Positions 23,796 through 34,041 of a stretch of 64,000 bases of DNA are shown one piece after another. The notes beneath the pieces were generated by a model. It was given only the letters and a program-made list of their open reading frames with translations. It ran no database searches and was not told the origin of the DNA. Position 1 is the first letter of the stretch, and every line of letters starts with the position of its first letter. The position numbers were made by a program, and so were the translations under genes. Source of the stretch: Bacteroidaceae bacterium (GTDB lineage Bacteria; Bacteroidota; Bacteroidia; Bacteroidales; Bacteroidaceae); the NCBI GenBank assembly GCA_017617315.1, contig JAFZWM010000003.1, positions 1-64,000 of the forward strand, read 5' to 3'.

Positions 23796-24590
23796 TTATT
23801 TTAAGTTCCAATGATGCGCCTGGCCGTGATAGCCGAGCATCCGGTGAGGCAATCCGCCATGACCGATAAGTTCGAGAGGGCAGTCGAAATAAGCCTCGAG
23901 TTCCTTGGCCGATATCTGAGTATCGGGATGATAGCAGACATCTCCGTTTACGCACGCAATCGTCTTTACGTTCTGAAGAACCGTTCCGATGTCGTGGCTC
24001 ACAAGCACGATGGCGCAACTCTCGTTTATCTTCTTCAGAAGGCGGTAGAGAATTCCCTCGAAATGCTTGTCGATATAAGTGTTCGGCTCGTCGAGAAAAA
24101 CCACATCGGGATTGCTAACGATGGCTCTGCCAAGCAGAACCCGCTGAATCTGACCGCCGCTGAGCGTTCCGATGGAGCGTTGTTCCAAGCCCTGCAACTC
24201 CATCTGGCAAACAATCTCCCTGACTCGCTCGTGATGCTCCTTTGAATAAGGGCGGAAGAGCGATTTCTGCTTACTCAGTCCCGACAGGATGACGTCGTAG
24301 ACCGAGATAGGGAACTGCTTGTCAATCTGCGTGTACTGCGGCAGATATCCGGCATTTATGCTCCTAACTTCTTTACCGTTCTTGAAAAATCTGATTTTTC
24401 CGGCTGTTGGCTTTACAAGCCCTAAAATGGTCTTGGACAGCGTTGTCTTTCCTCCGCCGTTTGGACCGATGATGCCCAGAAAATCCTTCTCGTAAATGGT
24501 AAGGTTTACGTTTTTCAGCACATATCTCGAACGCGCATCGTACCTTACATCCACTCCTTCGAGCTGAATCAACGGAAGTTTGCTACTCAT
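23796..24590 (-). CDS. Metal ABC transporter ATP-binding protein (ZnuC/MntB-like)
   Basis: A 264-residue ABC ATPase with Walker A GPNGGGKTTLSKTILG, signature LSGGQIQRVLLGRA, Walker B PDVVFLDEPNTYID and a switch His in VLVSHDIG. The C-terminus is His-rich (GHGGLPHRMLGYHGQAHHW), as is usual for zinc or manganese importers. It overlaps the substrate-binding lipoprotein gene by 8 bases. No membrane permease gene of the ZnuB type is next to it, so the transporter is incomplete here. It is the last gene of a long operon. Confidence 0.9.
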   Translation of the reverse strand: MSSKLPLIQLEGVDVRYDARSRYVLKNVNLTIYEKDFLGIIGPNGGGKTTLSKTILGLVKPTAGKIRFFKNGKEVRSINAGYLPQYTQIDKQFPISVYDVILSGLSKQKSLFRPYSKEHHERVREIVCQMELQGLEQRSIGTLSGGQIQRVLLGRAIVSNPDVVFLDEPNTYIDKHFEGILYRLLKKINESCAIVLVSHDIGTVLQNVKTIACVNGDVCYHPDTQISAKELEAYFDCPLELIGHGGLPHRMLGYHGQAHHWNLK

Positions 24591-25446
24591 TGGCCAGAAT
24601 GTTTGTAATGTTCAGCATTTCCTTCTCCCAATCGTAGGCAAGAGGATTTATCCGGTGAGGCCTTGTCTTGGTCTCGCGACTTATAAGGTCGATGTTTCGG
24701 GTATTGAATTCTTCCTGCAAGAAGATTGTCGAAATCTTTTCGTTTCTGCACACATCGATGAGCGAACGCAACTGCTGCGGCGACGGCTCTTTTCCGTCGG
24801 TCTCGACAACATACTGCATCAGTCCGTAATCGTGAGCATAGTAGGTAAGGGTAGGGTGGTAGATGAGGAACGAGCGACTCGTCTTGTCCTTCAGCGAAGC
24901 ATGAATCTGATGGTCGAGATTCTCAATCCGCCCCACGAATTTATCGAGATTACGGCGATATTCATCGGCATGAATGCTGTCAATTTCGATTAGGGCATTG
25001 CAGATGTTTTCGGCAATAACCTTAACGTTTCGAGGCGATGTCCAAGTGTGCGGATCGGTGCTGCCATGATGCTTGTCTGAACTGTGAGAGGCAAGAAAAT
25101 CGATGCCCTTGCTCGTATCGTACACCTTTATAGAAGGAACATTCTGCACAAGCTTGTTCATCCAGCTAATTTCGAAGCCCAGTCCGCCTGTTTGCAGATA
25201 AGCCTTGCTGTCTGACAGCGAAACCATCTGCTGAGGCGTTGGCTCGTAAGTCTCGGGGCTGCTTCCCTGAGGCACCATAACCTCTACGGCCACAAGGCTG
25301 TCGGCTATCTGCTCAACAAAGTAGCGCATAGGCTCTATGGTTACAGTTACGGTAATCCTGTTGCGCTTGGCATCGCCGCAGCCGACAAGCATTACCGATG
25401 AAACCATCAGCAGAACGACAAGTATGTTTGATGCAAAATGCTTCAT
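24583..25446 (-). CDS. Metal ABC transporter substrate-binding lipoprotein (ZnuA/TroA-like)
   Basis: A 287-residue cluster A-I binding protein with the lipobox VMLVGC (Cys about 23). Metal-binding candidates are the short His-rich stretch SDKHHGSTDPHTW, YHPTLTYYAHDYG and QEEFNTRN. Motifs EPMRYFVEQIADSLVAVEVM and SSPETYEPTPQQMV match the family. It probably captures zinc or manganese at the cell surface and passes it to a permease. The ATPase follows with an 8-base overlap, and a YqaA-like membrane gene ends at the base before its start. Confidence 0.88.
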   Translation of the reverse strand: MKHFASNILVVLLMVSSVMLVGCGDAKRNRITVTVTIEPMRYFVEQIADSLVAVEVMVPQGSSPETYEPTPQQMVSLSDSKAYLQTGGLGFEISWMNKLVQNVPSIKVYDTSKGIDFLASHSSDKHHGSTDPHTWTSPRNVKVIAENICNALIEIDSIHADEYRRNLDKFVGRIENLDHQIHASLKDKTSRSFLIYHPTLTYYAHDYGLMQYVVETDGKEPSPQQLRSLIDVCRNEKISTIFLQEEFNTRNIDLISRETKTRPHRINPLAYDWEKEMLNITNILANE

Positions 25447-25908
25447 TTACAATACAACTTTAAACATTACATAAACTCCAATAACAATGGCATATCTTAT
25501 AGCCTTGCCCAAGAAAACCGAAGTGGTTGTAAGCACCACGTTAGAGCGCAACATTCCGAGGGCGATGGCTATTCCGCTGCCTAAAATAGGCAAGAAACAG
25601 AAGAAGCCAATCCACGCTCCGTGTCCTCCAACAAAACGCTGTGCCCTTTCGAGGCTCTCGCGCTTTACGTGCAGATATTTCTCAATCCATTCTATACGGC
25701 CGAATGTTCCAACCCAATAGTTGAACATGCTGCCAAGAACATTGCCAACCGTTCCGAAGATGCCAATCTTCAGAGGGTCGAGACCGAGGGCAAGCAGTCC
25801 GAGCATCACCGCCTCCGAACTGAACGGAAACACGCTTCCGGCAATGAAGGCGGCCACAGCCATTCCCCAATATCCGTGGTCTAAAAAGAACTGAGTAACG
25901 GCTTCCAT
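25447..25908 (-). CDS. YqaA-like membrane protein (VTT/DedA-related domain)
   Basis: A 153-residue integral membrane protein. Sequence features SVFPFSSEAVMLGLLALG, GTVGNVLGSMFNYWVG and FFCFLPILGSGIAIALGM match the VTT (formerly SNARE-associated/DedA-like) fold of YqaA proteins. Members of this superfamily move lipids across membranes, but YqaA itself has no settled function. Its start lies inside the preceding gene (28-base overlap) and its stop touches the start of the metal-binding lipoprotein. Confidence 0.85.
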   Translation of the reverse strand: MEAVTQFFLDHGYWGMAVAAFIAGSVFPFSSEAVMLGLLALGLDPLKIGIFGTVGNVLGSMFNYWVGTFGRIEWIEKYLHVKRESLERAQRFVGGHGAWIGFFCFLPILGSGIAIALGMLRSNVVLTTTSVFLGKAIRYAIVIGVYVMFKVVL

Positions 25909-26888
25909 ATAGAATAAGTTGCCATAAGCAACACGATTATTATTGAAAAGTAAAACAAATAAACACAGAATTTGCTGGTATTCAGCGCAATATTATGAGC
26001 AATCATCGGACTCGCATTGAGCAGAAGAACAGCAAACCATACATTGAAGTATATCGGGTATAACCCGATGAGGAGGAGCATCGCAAAGACCTGAGTCATC
26101 ATTACTGCATAAAGGACTCTCGTCTTTATCTTGTCGAAGAAGATGTTGTGCAGATAGTGCGCCCACGCCATGATAAGCTCGAACGCCACCACGCCCAGAC
26201 AAATCCACTGATATCTGTCTATTACAGAATAGTCGAAAACAGGCTTTACAATTATTCTGGTGTACATCTCGGCCAAGGCATAGGCATCGCCTGCAACAAT
26301 CTCGTAAGCACCGACAAACCAGAACGGCGCAATAATTCCGATGAGCATTGCAAAGAACGTGCGCAGCGTAAGGCACTGCAACAAAAACATCGAAACAAGC
26401 AGGAACGGAAACATATACAATATCGGCGGAAAGAACATCAACGCCACTCCGTAAGCCATGAAAGCGTTGAAAATCCATCCGACAGAATTGTACTGCTGAT
26501 ATGTTGGGAACAGACAGTGATAGAACACCAGAAGCAACACTACAACAACAGCATAAGGCTGAAGCGTGTGCAGAAAAACGCTGCACGATGCTAGCAATAC
26601 AAATACAGCAGATGCCATGTGAGTTCGCGTCCTGATTATGTTGTAGCGGTTGTTAAGCTCCATAATCAGATAAACGCACAAATAGTTGAGCATCAACATA
26701 AAGACGCTGCCCAACATTCTGTTCGAAGCAAAATGCTTCGACAGCCAATTCCAGTATCTGCTATATTCTGCGCCCGTGGTTGTTGTCTCTGCCGAGAGGG
26801 CGAACCACACCAGCGCAGACACAAAGCAGACAACAGGCAGGGTAAACCTGCTTGCTGCCACCTCGTTCTGTATTCTCTTTATCGACAT
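25881..26888 (-). CDS. Polytopic membrane protein, function unknown
   Basis: A 335-residue, very hydrophobic protein with about eight or nine predicted membrane helices and few charged loops, for example VVVVLLLVFYHCLFPTY and LMFFPPILYMFPFLLVSM. I recognise no catalytic motif and no named family. It follows purD by 3 bases and overlaps the YqaA-like gene by 28. It does not look like an ABC-3 permease, so I do not assign it as the missing partner of the metal ABC genes. Function unassigned. Confidence 0.75.
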   Translation of the reverse strand: MSIKRIQNEVAASRFTLPVVCFVSALVWFALSAETTTTGAEYSRYWNWLSKHFASNRMLGSVFMLMLNYLCVYLIMELNNRYNIIRTRTHMASAVFVLLASCSVFLHTLQPYAVVVVLLLVFYHCLFPTYQQYNSVGWIFNAFMAYGVALMFFPPILYMFPFLLVSMFLLQCLTLRTFFAMLIGIIAPFWFVGAYEIVAGDAYALAEMYTRIIVKPVFDYSVIDRYQWICLGVVAFELIMAWAHYLHNIFFDKIKTRVLYAVMMTQVFAMLLLIGLYPIYFNVWFAVLLLNASPMIAHNIALNTSKFCVYLFYFSIIIVLLMATYSIWKPLLSSF

Positions 26889-26891
26889 ATA

Positions 26892-28160
26892 TTACAAATC
26901 CTGTCCTATGTCTGTACGATAATAGCTCTTGTTAAACTTAATCTTCTTGGCACCTTCCATAGACTGTGCCAGAGCCTCTGCCTTGTCCTTGCCGTATGAG
27001 CTTACGGCAATTACGCGTCCGCCGTTTGTAACAACCTCGCCGTCCTTTAGCGCCGTACCGGCATGGAAGACGATGCTGTTGCTGATATTCTCGATGCCTG
27101 TGATTGGGAATCCCTTCTCGTAAGCCTCTGGATATCCGCCGGATACAAGCATCACGCACACAGCCGAACGCTCGTCAATCTCAAGATTCTTTTCGTTGAG
27201 GTTGCCGTTTGCCACACCTTCGAGCAAATCAACAAGGTCACTCTTGATTCTAAGCATAACAGTCTCAGTCTCAGGGTCGCCCATACGAACGTTGTACTCG
27301 ATAACCATCGGCTCGCCCTCAACATTTATCAGTCCGAAGAAGATGAACCCCTTGTAGTCGATGTTCTCTTCAGCCAAGCCTTCGACAGTTGGGCGGATGA
27401 TGCGGTCTTCAACCTTCTGCATCCACTCTTTTGTAGCGAACGGAACAGGAGAAACGCTTCCCATACCGCCGGTGTTGAGGCCTGTGTCGTGCTCGCCAAT
27501 GCGCTTGTAATCCTTAGCCTCTGGCAGAATCTTGTAATTCTTGCCATCGGTCAGGACAAAGACAGAGCACTCGATTCCGCTCAGGAACTCCTCGATAACG
27601 ACTGTTGCCGAAGCATTTCCGAACATACCGCCAAGCATCTCCTTGAATTCCTTCTTTGCCTCTTCGAGAGTTGGAACGATGAGAACGCCCTTTCCGGCGC
27701 AGAGTCCATCGGCCTTGAGAACGTACGGAGCTTTCAGCGTTTCGAGGAACTTCAATCCCTCCTCGATGGTATTTCCGTTGAAAGTCTTGTATGCTGCTGT
27801 TGGAATGTTGTGGCGCTGCATAAAGCCCTTTGCAAAATCCTTACTTCCCTCGAGCACGGCACCCTGCTTTGATGGTCCGATAACTGGGATTCCGGCAAGC
27901 TGAGGATCGTTCTTGAACACATCGTAGATTCCCTTTACCAATGGGTCTTCAGGACCAACCACAACCATGTTTACGGCATTTTCCAGAACGAATGTCTTGA
28001 TTGCCGCAAAGTCATCGGCCTTTATAGCCACGTTTTCTCCCACGTTGGCTGTTCCGGCGTTGCCCGGGGCAATAAACAGTTTCTCTACCTTCTTGCTCTG
28101 TGCTATCTTCCAAGCGATTGCATGCTCGCGACCACCGCTTCCTAACAGTAATATTCTCAT
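26892..28160 (-). CDS. purD: Phosphoribosylamine-glycine ligase
   Basis: PurD (GAR synthetase) joins glycine to phosphoribosylamine, step two of purine synthesis. The 422-residue ATP-grasp enzyme begins [19 protein letters not shown] and has [19 protein letters not shown] and [15 protein letters not shown]. Length is normal. It lies 17 bases downstream of the DPP-IV gene in a mixed-function operon. Another purine gene, purE, is at 52061-52567 in a different operon. Confidence 0.97.
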   Translation of the reverse strand: MRILLLGSGGREHAIAWKIAQSKKVEKLFIAPGNAGTANVGENVAIKADDFAAIKTFVLENAVNMVVVGPEDPLVKGIYDVFKNDPQLAGIPVIGPSKQGAVLEGSKDFAKGFMQRHNIPTAAYKTFNGNTIEEGLKFLETLKAPYVLKADGLCAGKGVLIVPTLEEAKKEFKEMLGGMFGNASATVVIEEFLSGIECSVFVLTDGKNYKILPEAKDYKRIGEHDTGLNTGGMGSVSPVPFATKEWMQKVEDRIIRPTVEGLAEENIDYKGFIFFGLINVEGEPMVIEYNVRMGDPETETVMLRIKSDLVDLLEGVANGNLNEKNLEIDERSAVCVMLVSGGYPEAYEKGFPITGIENISNSIVFHAGTALKDGEVVTNGGRVIAVSSYGKDKAEALAQSMEGAKKIKFNKSYYRTDIGQDL

Positions 28161-28177
28161 TTTTCTGAAATAGTATT

Positions 28178-30334
28178 TTATTTTAAAAAGTCGTCAAAAT
28201 ATCGTGTAATGTGTTCGTGCAAGTGAACTCTGTCGAGACCTCGCATATTGTGTTCCTGTCCAGGATATACGAACAGGTCGGGATGTGTTCCGTTGTCGAT
28301 GCACGCTCTGATGAACGAAAGCGTATGCTGAGGCACGCATGTTGGGTCGTTGCCTCCGTAAACAAGTAATAATCTGCCCTTTAAGTTTGCGGCTTTGTTA
28401 AGCAGACTTGTATTCTTATAGCCCTCCGGATTTGCTTCAGGAGTGTCCATGTAACGCTCGCCGTACATCACCTCGTAGTATTTCCAGTCGATAACCGGAC
28501 CGCCGGCAACACCAACCTTGAAAACATCGGGATATGTTGTCATAAGGCTCGTTGTCATGAATCCGCCGAAACTCCAGCCGTGAACGCCGAGACGGTTGGC
28601 ATCGACGTATGGGAGAGACTTCAGGTAATCAACACCCTTCAACTGGTCTTTCATCTCCTCAACGCCAAGTTGACGGAACGTGCAGTTTTCAAACTCGAGT
28701 CCACGGTTCTCGCTGCCTCGGTTATCAACAGAAAAGACGATGTAACCCTTGCTTGCCATATACAAATCCCATCCGCGGGCTCCGTAGAAGCGCGAATCAT
28801 CAACAAGATGGGCATGAGGACCGCCGTAGACATAAACGACAGCCGGATATTTCTTGCTCTCGTCGAATCCGACTGGCAGAACAATGCGATAGTACAAATC
28901 GGTAACGCCATCGGCAGCCTTTATTGTACCAACCTTAATTTCAGGCATTTCATAATCCTTCATCGGCTCGGCAGCGGTGAAGATGTTACGCTGTTTGCCT
29001 GATGCTGTATTGATGATATCTGCCTTGAAAGGCACTTTTGCCGAATTGTACTTGTCGGTTATGAACTTTCCGCTCTCTGACAAAGCCACGGTGTGGATTC
29101 CTTCGGCATCGCCAAGCGGACGCTTCTTCAAAGTGTTTACGTTCAGGGCGAAAGCATTCTGCTTTAACGGACTGATTTCGTTGCTGACATAAAAGATTTC
29201 CTTTGTCGCGCTGTTGAATCCACAGATTTCCTTCACCTCGAACTTGCCAGATGTCAGCTGCTTAACAAACTTTCCATCAGCATTATACAGATAAAGATGG
29301 TTATATCCGTCCTTTCTTGTCTGATAGATAAACTGACCGCTGTTCCATGGCAGGAACACGATTGGATTACATGGCTCTACGTACTTTTCGTGCTTCTCGT
29401 CGAAGAGAACGGCTTCCTTGTCGCCGGTAGATGCGTTGTAACGAACCAACTGTGCGTGATTCTGGTCGCGGTTAAGCTCGATTACAAACACGCTCTTCTC
29501 GTCGGGACTCCAACTGATGTTTGTAAAGTATCGGTCGATGCCGTCACCAGTTTTCAGATAAACAGTCTTGTCGGTTGCCGGATTGAATACTCCAACGCTA
29601 ACCACATGACTCTTGCAGCCCGCCATCGGATATTTGTCGGGAACGAGAGTTGCGATGCGTGTGCTTATATCAACCTGCGGATAATCGGGAACCATGCTCT
29701 GATCCATGCGATAGAATGCCATCAGACTGCCTTTCGGACTCCAGAACGTGCCTTTTTCGATGCCGAACTCGTTGCGATGAACACTCTGGCCGTAAACCAA
29801 GTCGTGAGAGCCGTCGGTTGTCACCTGATGAGAATTTCCGGCATTGTCAACAACAAAAAGATTGTCGCTGCTGACGTAAGAAAAACAGCCCGATTCCTTG
29901 CAGAATTCAAAATCCGATGCGCCAGCCGGCATAATCAGCTCCTTAACAACTGTTTCCTTGACCCAGTCGACCAAGGCATAGAACTTTCCGTTAGTAACCA
30001 TCACCTGAGTCTTCTTTCCGTAAGGGAAAGCAGCATAAAGCAAGTTGCGGATTTTTCCGGTCTTGTTCTTCTCAAGAATGCTGTTTATCTTGTCGATATT
30101 AAAGAGCGGAGAGTGCGCGCCGGTCTTCTTGTCAACCTTGCTGCACGCATCTACCGTAAGTTCAACACATTCGTCGCCCCACCAAGCGGTGTAGACATAT
30201 TCTGGCCGCAGATTTCTGAAGTTTGTTCCTCCGGGAATAACATCGTTAAGAGTTATAGCCTTTTTTGTTTGAGCCATGCCATTCATTGAAGCCATGAGAC
30301 AGAATAGAATTATCGCTACCTTTTTCATCATCAC
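28178..30334 (-). CDS. Dipeptidyl peptidase IV, secreted (S9B)
   Basis: A 718-residue serine protease that removes X-Pro (or X-Ala) dipeptides from peptide N-termini, probably in the periplasm. A signal peptide ends in SMNGMA with Gln next. Residues about 50-490 form the beta-propeller and about 500-718 the alpha/beta hydrolase. The triad is Ser588 (HGWSFGG), Asp663 (GGNDPT) and His695 (GQEHNM). The double-Glu motif of the propeller was not located with confidence. It sits in a long operon between the THUMP methyltransferase and purD. Periodontal relatives use such enzymes for peptide feeding. Confidence 0.93.
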   Translation of the reverse strand: MMMKKVAIILFCLMASMNGMAQTKKAITLNDVIPGGTNFRNLRPEYVYTAWWGDECVELTVDACSKVDKKTGAHSPLFNIDKINSILEKNKTGKIRNLLYAAFPYGKKTQVMVTNGKFYALVDWVKETVVKELIMPAGASDFEFCKESGCFSYVSSDNLFVVDNAGNSHQVTTDGSHDLVYGQSVHRNEFGIEKGTFWSPKGSLMAFYRMDQSMVPDYPQVDISTRIATLVPDKYPMAGCKSHVVSVGVFNPATDKTVYLKTGDGIDRYFTNISWSPDEKSVFVIELNRDQNHAQLVRYNASTGDKEAVLFDEKHEKYVEPCNPIVFLPWNSGQFIYQTRKDGYNHLYLYNADGKFVKQLTSGKFEVKEICGFNSATKEIFYVSNEISPLKQNAFALNVNTLKKRPLGDAEGIHTVALSESGKFITDKYNSAKVPFKADIINTASGKQRNIFTAAEPMKDYEMPEIKVGTIKAADGVTDLYYRIVLPVGFDESKKYPAVVYVYGGPHAHLVDDSRFYGARGWDLYMASKGYIVFSVDNRGSENRGLEFENCTFRQLGVEEMKDQLKGVDYLKSLPYVDANRLGVHGWSFGGFMTTSLMTTYPDVFKVGVAGGPVIDWKYYEVMYGERYMDTPEANPEGYKNTSLLNKAANLKGRLLLVYGGNDPTCVPQHTLSFIRACIDNGTHPDLFVYPGQEHNMRGLDRVHLHEHITRYFDDFLK

Positions 30335-30342
30335 AACACAAA

Positions 30343-31842
30343 TTAATCCTCGTCCTCTCTGCCGCGACCGAATGACTTTCTGTCGCCTCTCTTGAAATCT
30401 TTCTTAAAATCCTTCTTGAAACCGCCACCGCGCTTAAAGTCAGACTTTCCCTTTCGGTCGAATCCGCCTTTTCTGTCTCTGTCTCTCGAGAACTTGCGCT
30501 CGCCGCCTTCCTCGCTGTTGTATCTTAGCTTGCGCGGACGGAAGCTGTCCTTGTCTCTGCCGCGCAGATGATGTCCGTGAACGCCTTCTGTCTCCTCCTG
30601 ACTATCGTCGCCACGGCGGTTGAACTCGCGCTTTGCACGGAACTTGCGCTCGCGGTTGCGACGACGCTCATCGTCGGTTTTGATATCGCCGCCTTCGCCA
30701 CGGAAGTCGCTCATCTTGCCATCGAAAAGCTGATATTTTCTGAACTCACACTCCAATGCGCCATTAAACAGCGGAATACGGGTTGAAGGCTTCAGGCCGA
30801 TTTCGTCGAAACACTCCTTGCGATAGCTCAGAATCCAAGCATCGTTGCCCTTGAACTCATGCTTCAGACGCTCGCCGATAGTCTTGTACAAGCCAAGCAA
30901 GTCAGGCGAAGAAATTCGCTCGCCGTAAGGAGGATTAGTAACCATCAGAGCCTTTTCTCTTGGCTCCTCAAAGTCGGCTATATCCTGCTGCATTATTGTA
31001 ACGTACTTGCTAAGGCCGGCAGCCTTAACGTTTCGGGTTGCAATTTCAACAGCCTGATTCTTAATATCATAGCCATAAATATGATGGATAAATTCTCTTT
31101 CCTGAGAATCGTCGTTGTAAATGCTCTCGAAGAGTTCCTTGTCGAAATCAGGCCACTTCTCGAACGCAAATCCCTTGCGGAACACGCCCGGAGCAATATT
31201 CAGAGCGATGAGCGCAGCCTCGATAGGAAGAGTTCCGCTACCGCACATAGGGTCGATGAAATCGGTTGAGCCGTCCCAGCCTGTCATCATCAACATTCCG
31301 GCAGCCAGAACCTCGTTTAGAGGAGCTTCGACAGCCTCTTGACGATAGCCGCGGCGGTGCAGGCTTTCGCCCGATGAGTCGAGCGAGAGGGTACACTTGT
31401 CTTCGGCAATATGTATGTTTAGCTGAATGTCCGGATTGCTCAGACGAACGTTTGGCCGGTCGCCAGTCTTATCGCGGAAATAGTCGGCAATGGCATCCTT
31501 AACCTTGTATGCAACGAACTTTGAGTGGCGGAATTCTTCAGAAAAGACAACGGCATCGATGGCGAATGTTGTCTTGTTATTAAGAAAGTCGCTCCACTCA
31601 ATCGATTTAACAGCATCGTAAACATCCTCGGCACTCTTGGCCTTGAAATGTTTTATAGGCTTAAGAATCCTGATTGCCGTACGCAAAGCAAAGTTGGCAC
31701 GGTACATAAGTTCCTTGTTACCTTTGAAAGCCACCATTCTGCGGCCTATCTCAATTTCGTTGGCGCCAAGTTGAGTCAACTCCTTAGCCAATACTTCTTC
31801 CAGACCTTCAAATGTCTTGGCAATCATTTCAAATTCTTCCAT
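30343..31842 (-). CDS. THUMP-domain class I SAM RNA methyltransferase with basic tail (RlmL/YcbY N-terminal type)
   Basis: Residues about 1-160 are a ferredoxin-like plus THUMP RNA-binding region, and about 170-385 the UPF0020 Rossmann methyltransferase with FIDPMCGSGTLPIEAALIA and VTNPPYGERIS (the NPPY catalytic motif). This matches the part of E. coli RlmL that makes m2G2445 in 23S rRNA. The last 110 residues are low-complexity and rich in Arg, Lys, Gly and Asp (FKRGGGFKKDFKKDFKRG), probably an RNA-binding tail. It lies 26 bases after cysE. Confidence 0.9.
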   Translation of the reverse strand: MEEFEMIAKTFEGLEEVLAKELTQLGANEIEIGRRMVAFKGNKELMYRANFALRTAIRILKPIKHFKAKSAEDVYDAVKSIEWSDFLNNKTTFAIDAVVFSEEFRHSKFVAYKVKDAIADYFRDKTGDRPNVRLSNPDIQLNIHIAEDKCTLSLDSSGESLHRRGYRQEAVEAPLNEVLAAGMLMMTGWDGSTDFIDPMCGSGTLPIEAALIALNIAPGVFRKGFAFEKWPDFDKELFESIYNDDSQEREFIHHIYGYDIKNQAVEIATRNVKAAGLSKYVTIMQQDIADFEEPREKALMVTNPPYGERISSPDLLGLYKTIGERLKHEFKGNDAWILSYRKECFDEIGLKPSTRIPLFNGALECEFRKYQLFDGKMSDFRGEGGDIKTDDERRRNRERKFRAKREFNRRGDDSQEETEGVHGHHLRGRDKDSFRPRKLRYNSEEGGERKFSRDRDRKGGFDRKGKSDFKRGGGFKKDFKKDFKRGDRKSFGRGREDED

Positions 31843-31868
31843 TTTCTATTTTGCTTTTACGTATTTCG

Positions 31869-32750
31869 TTATTTGTTTTTATTTGCTCTCTTTGCTTCGG
31901 GCTCAACGTCTTGCGTAACCCACACGTTTGCCCCGATTACCGCACCTCGGCCTATGGTTATTCGTCCAAGGATTGATGCGTTTGAATAGACAACCACATC
32001 GTCTTCGAGAATAGGGTGGCGCGGAATGCCCTTTATCGGATTTCCGTCCTTGTCGAGCGGGAAGCTCTTTGCACCGAGCGTTACACCCTGATAAAGTTTT
32101 ACGTTGTTTCCGATGATGCAGGTTGCGCCGATAACAACACCCGTTCCGTGGTCGATGGTGAAGTATTCGCCAATCGTTGCTCCCGGATGAATGTCTATTC
32201 CGGTTTCAGAATGAGCCATCTCGCTGATAATTCGCGGAATGAGCGGCACTCCCAGCTGAAACAGCTCGTGTGCCAAACGATAGTTTACCAGAGCCTTTAT
32301 AACCGGATAGCAGCTGATAATCTCGCCGTAATCCTCGGCTGCTGGGTCGCCGTTGTATGCTGCAATGACATCCGTTGCAAGCACTCTTCTTATCTCCGGA
32401 AGTCGCGCTATCAGCTCCGAAGCAATCTCCTTAGCCTTCACGCGGTTGTACTGAACGCACGTTTTGCAGTTGAAGCTCAGTCCGGCCTCAATCTGCTCAA
32501 CCAGAAGGTCGAACATTCGCTCAACCTTTACGCCGAGCGAGTACTGAACCGTCCGGCTGTTTACCGAGTTCTCGCCATAATATCCGGGGAAGATGATGGC
32601 TCTTGCAAGCTCGATAATCTCGTTCAGAATCTTTCCCGACGGCAGTGGAGTGCCGTCCTCGTGCTGATGGAACAGGTCTTTGAGCGAGTTCATGTCGCTC
32701 AGCTGCTCCACGCTTTTTACGAGTATCTCAATATATTTTTTGTCGTCCAT
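31869..32750 (-). CDS. cysE: Serine O-acetyltransferase
   Basis: Makes O-acetylserine, the precursor of cysteine, from serine and acetyl-CoA. The 293-residue protein has an N-terminal helical domain and a C-terminal left-handed beta-helix of hexapeptide repeats, with GIDIHPGATIGEYFTIDHG, VVIGATCIIGNNVKLYQGV and LGAKSFPLDKDG. The C-terminus ends in AKRANKNK and lacks the terminal Ile used for binding cysteine synthase in E. coli, so that complex may not form. It starts one base after the U32 gene's stop codon. Confidence 0.93.
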   Translation of the reverse strand: MDDKKYIEILVKSVEQLSDMNSLKDLFHQHEDGTPLPSGKILNEIIELARAIIFPGYYGENSVNSRTVQYSLGVKVERMFDLLVEQIEAGLSFNCKTCVQYNRVKAKEIASELIARLPEIRRVLATDVIAAYNGDPAAEDYGEIISCYPVIKALVNYRLAHELFQLGVPLIPRIISEMAHSETGIDIHPGATIGEYFTIDHGTGVVIGATCIIGNNVKLYQGVTLGAKSFPLDKDGNPIKGIPRHPILEDDVVVYSNASILGRITIGRGAVIGANVWVTQDVEPEAKRANKNK

Positions 32751-32751
32751 C

Positions 32752-34014
32752 TTAGTTTTTGTTTATGTTAAGACTTTCGGCACTAACAATCTTGTAGAGT
32801 TTGTCGCTTGGGCGAATCTTGTCGGGAACGACGAACGAAACGTGCTGTCCCTTAGTTGCCTTGTCAACAGGTTTCAGATCTACTCGCAGTTCGTCGGCAT
32901 TCAGATACACGGCTCCGGTTGTAGGGCCTGTAATCAGAAGTTTGTCGCCCTTGTTCAGCTCGCCGGCCTCGACCTTGAATTCGGCCACTCCAATCTTGCT
33001 GAAGTATCTGATTCCCTTGGCAATGTAGACTTTTCTCTCGGTAGCCTCAGAGCCGTAGTGTCTGCTCCATTCGCCGAGTTTCTGACCAAGATAGTATCCG
33101 TTCCAGAATCCGCGGTTGAAGACGGTTACGAGACGGGCATCCCAAGCGTCTTTCTTTTCCTCGGTGAAAGTTCCTTCGATAACGCTGTTGATAGCCTCGT
33201 TGTAGCAGCTAACAACGGTGTGAACGTATTCCGGACCTCTGGCGCGGCCTTCAATCTTCAGCACTCTTACGCCAGCCTCCATCAGCTCGTCCATAAAGCG
33301 GATTGTCTTCAAGTCTTTAGGGCTCATTATGTATTTGTTGTCAACCTCGAGCTCGATGTCGCTCTCACGGTCCTTTACGATATATCCTCGTCGGCACACC
33401 TGCATGCACGCGCCTCGGTTTGCGCTGCGGTTCATGTTGTGCAGACTTAGGTAGCACTTGCCCGAGATTGCCATGCACAATGCTCCGTGGCAGAACATCT
33501 CGATGCGAATAAGCTCGCCCTTCGGTCCGCAGATATTCTGTTCGATAATCTGATCGTAAATTTCGCGAACCTGCTTTAGGTTGAGTTCGCGCGCAAGAAC
33601 AACTACATCGGCAAACTGTGCATAGAACTTAAGAGCCTCGATGTTCGAGATGTTCAGCTGGGTAGAAAGATGAACCTCCTGACCAACCCTGTTGCAATAA
33701 GCCATCACTGCTACATCCGATGCGATTACAGCCGAAATATTGGCCTCCTTTGCAGCATCAATAATCTGACGCATGAGCACAAGATCCTCTCCGTAGATAA
33801 TGGTATTAACAGTCAAATAGCTCTTCAACCCATTATCCTCACAAATCTGCGCCATCTCTTTCAGGTCGTTAATAGTGAAAGTGCTGGCAGAATGCGATCT
33901 CATGTTCAGGTTTTCTATACCAAAATAAATAGAATCAGCTCCTGCTTTTATTGCCGCTGCTAATGACTCCCTTGAGCCAACCGGCGCCATAATTTCAAAG
34001 TCCTTACGAATCAT
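32752..34014 (-). CDS. Peptidase U32 family protein, probable tRNA hydroxylation factor (TrhP/YegQ-like)
   Basis: A 420-residue U32 protein. Family motifs are MAPVGSRESLAAAIKAGADSIY, the signature EMFCHGALCMAISGKCYLS and NRSANRGACMQVCRRGY with several cysteines. Although named peptidases, U32 proteins of this length (YegQ/TrhP) are needed for 5-hydroxyuridine at tRNA position 34, and a related one (RlhA) for 23S rRNA hydroxylation. Which RNA is modified here is not certain. It is first of nine minus-strand genes, with a promoter 19 bases upstream. Confidence 0.88.
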   Translation of the reverse strand: MIRKDFEIMAPVGSRESLAAAIKAGADSIYFGIENLNMRSHSASTFTINDLKEMAQICEDNGLKSYLTVNTIIYGEDLVLMRQIIDAAKEANISAVIASDVAVMAYCNRVGQEVHLSTQLNISNIEALKFYAQFADVVVLARELNLKQVREIYDQIIEQNICGPKGELIRIEMFCHGALCMAISGKCYLSLHNMNRSANRGACMQVCRRGYIVKDRESDIELEVDNKYIMSPKDLKTIRFMDELMEAGVRVLKIEGRARGPEYVHTVVSCYNEAINSVIEGTFTEEKKDAWDARLVTVFNRGFWNGYYLGQKLGEWSRHYGSEATERKVYIAKGIRYFSKIGVAEFKVEAGELNKGDKLLITGPTTGAVYLNADELRVDLKPVDKATKGQHVSFVVPDKIRPSDKLYKIVSAESLNINKN

Positions 34015-34033
34015 ACATGTATAAATAACGTTG

Positions 34034-34041
34034 CAAATTTA
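34034..34041 (-). promoter_or_regulatory. Promoter -7 box of the U32-to-metal ABC operon
   Basis: TAAATTTG on the minus strand, 19 bases before the start codon at 34014. No other clear box or terminator is seen before 23796. Confidence 0.6.
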
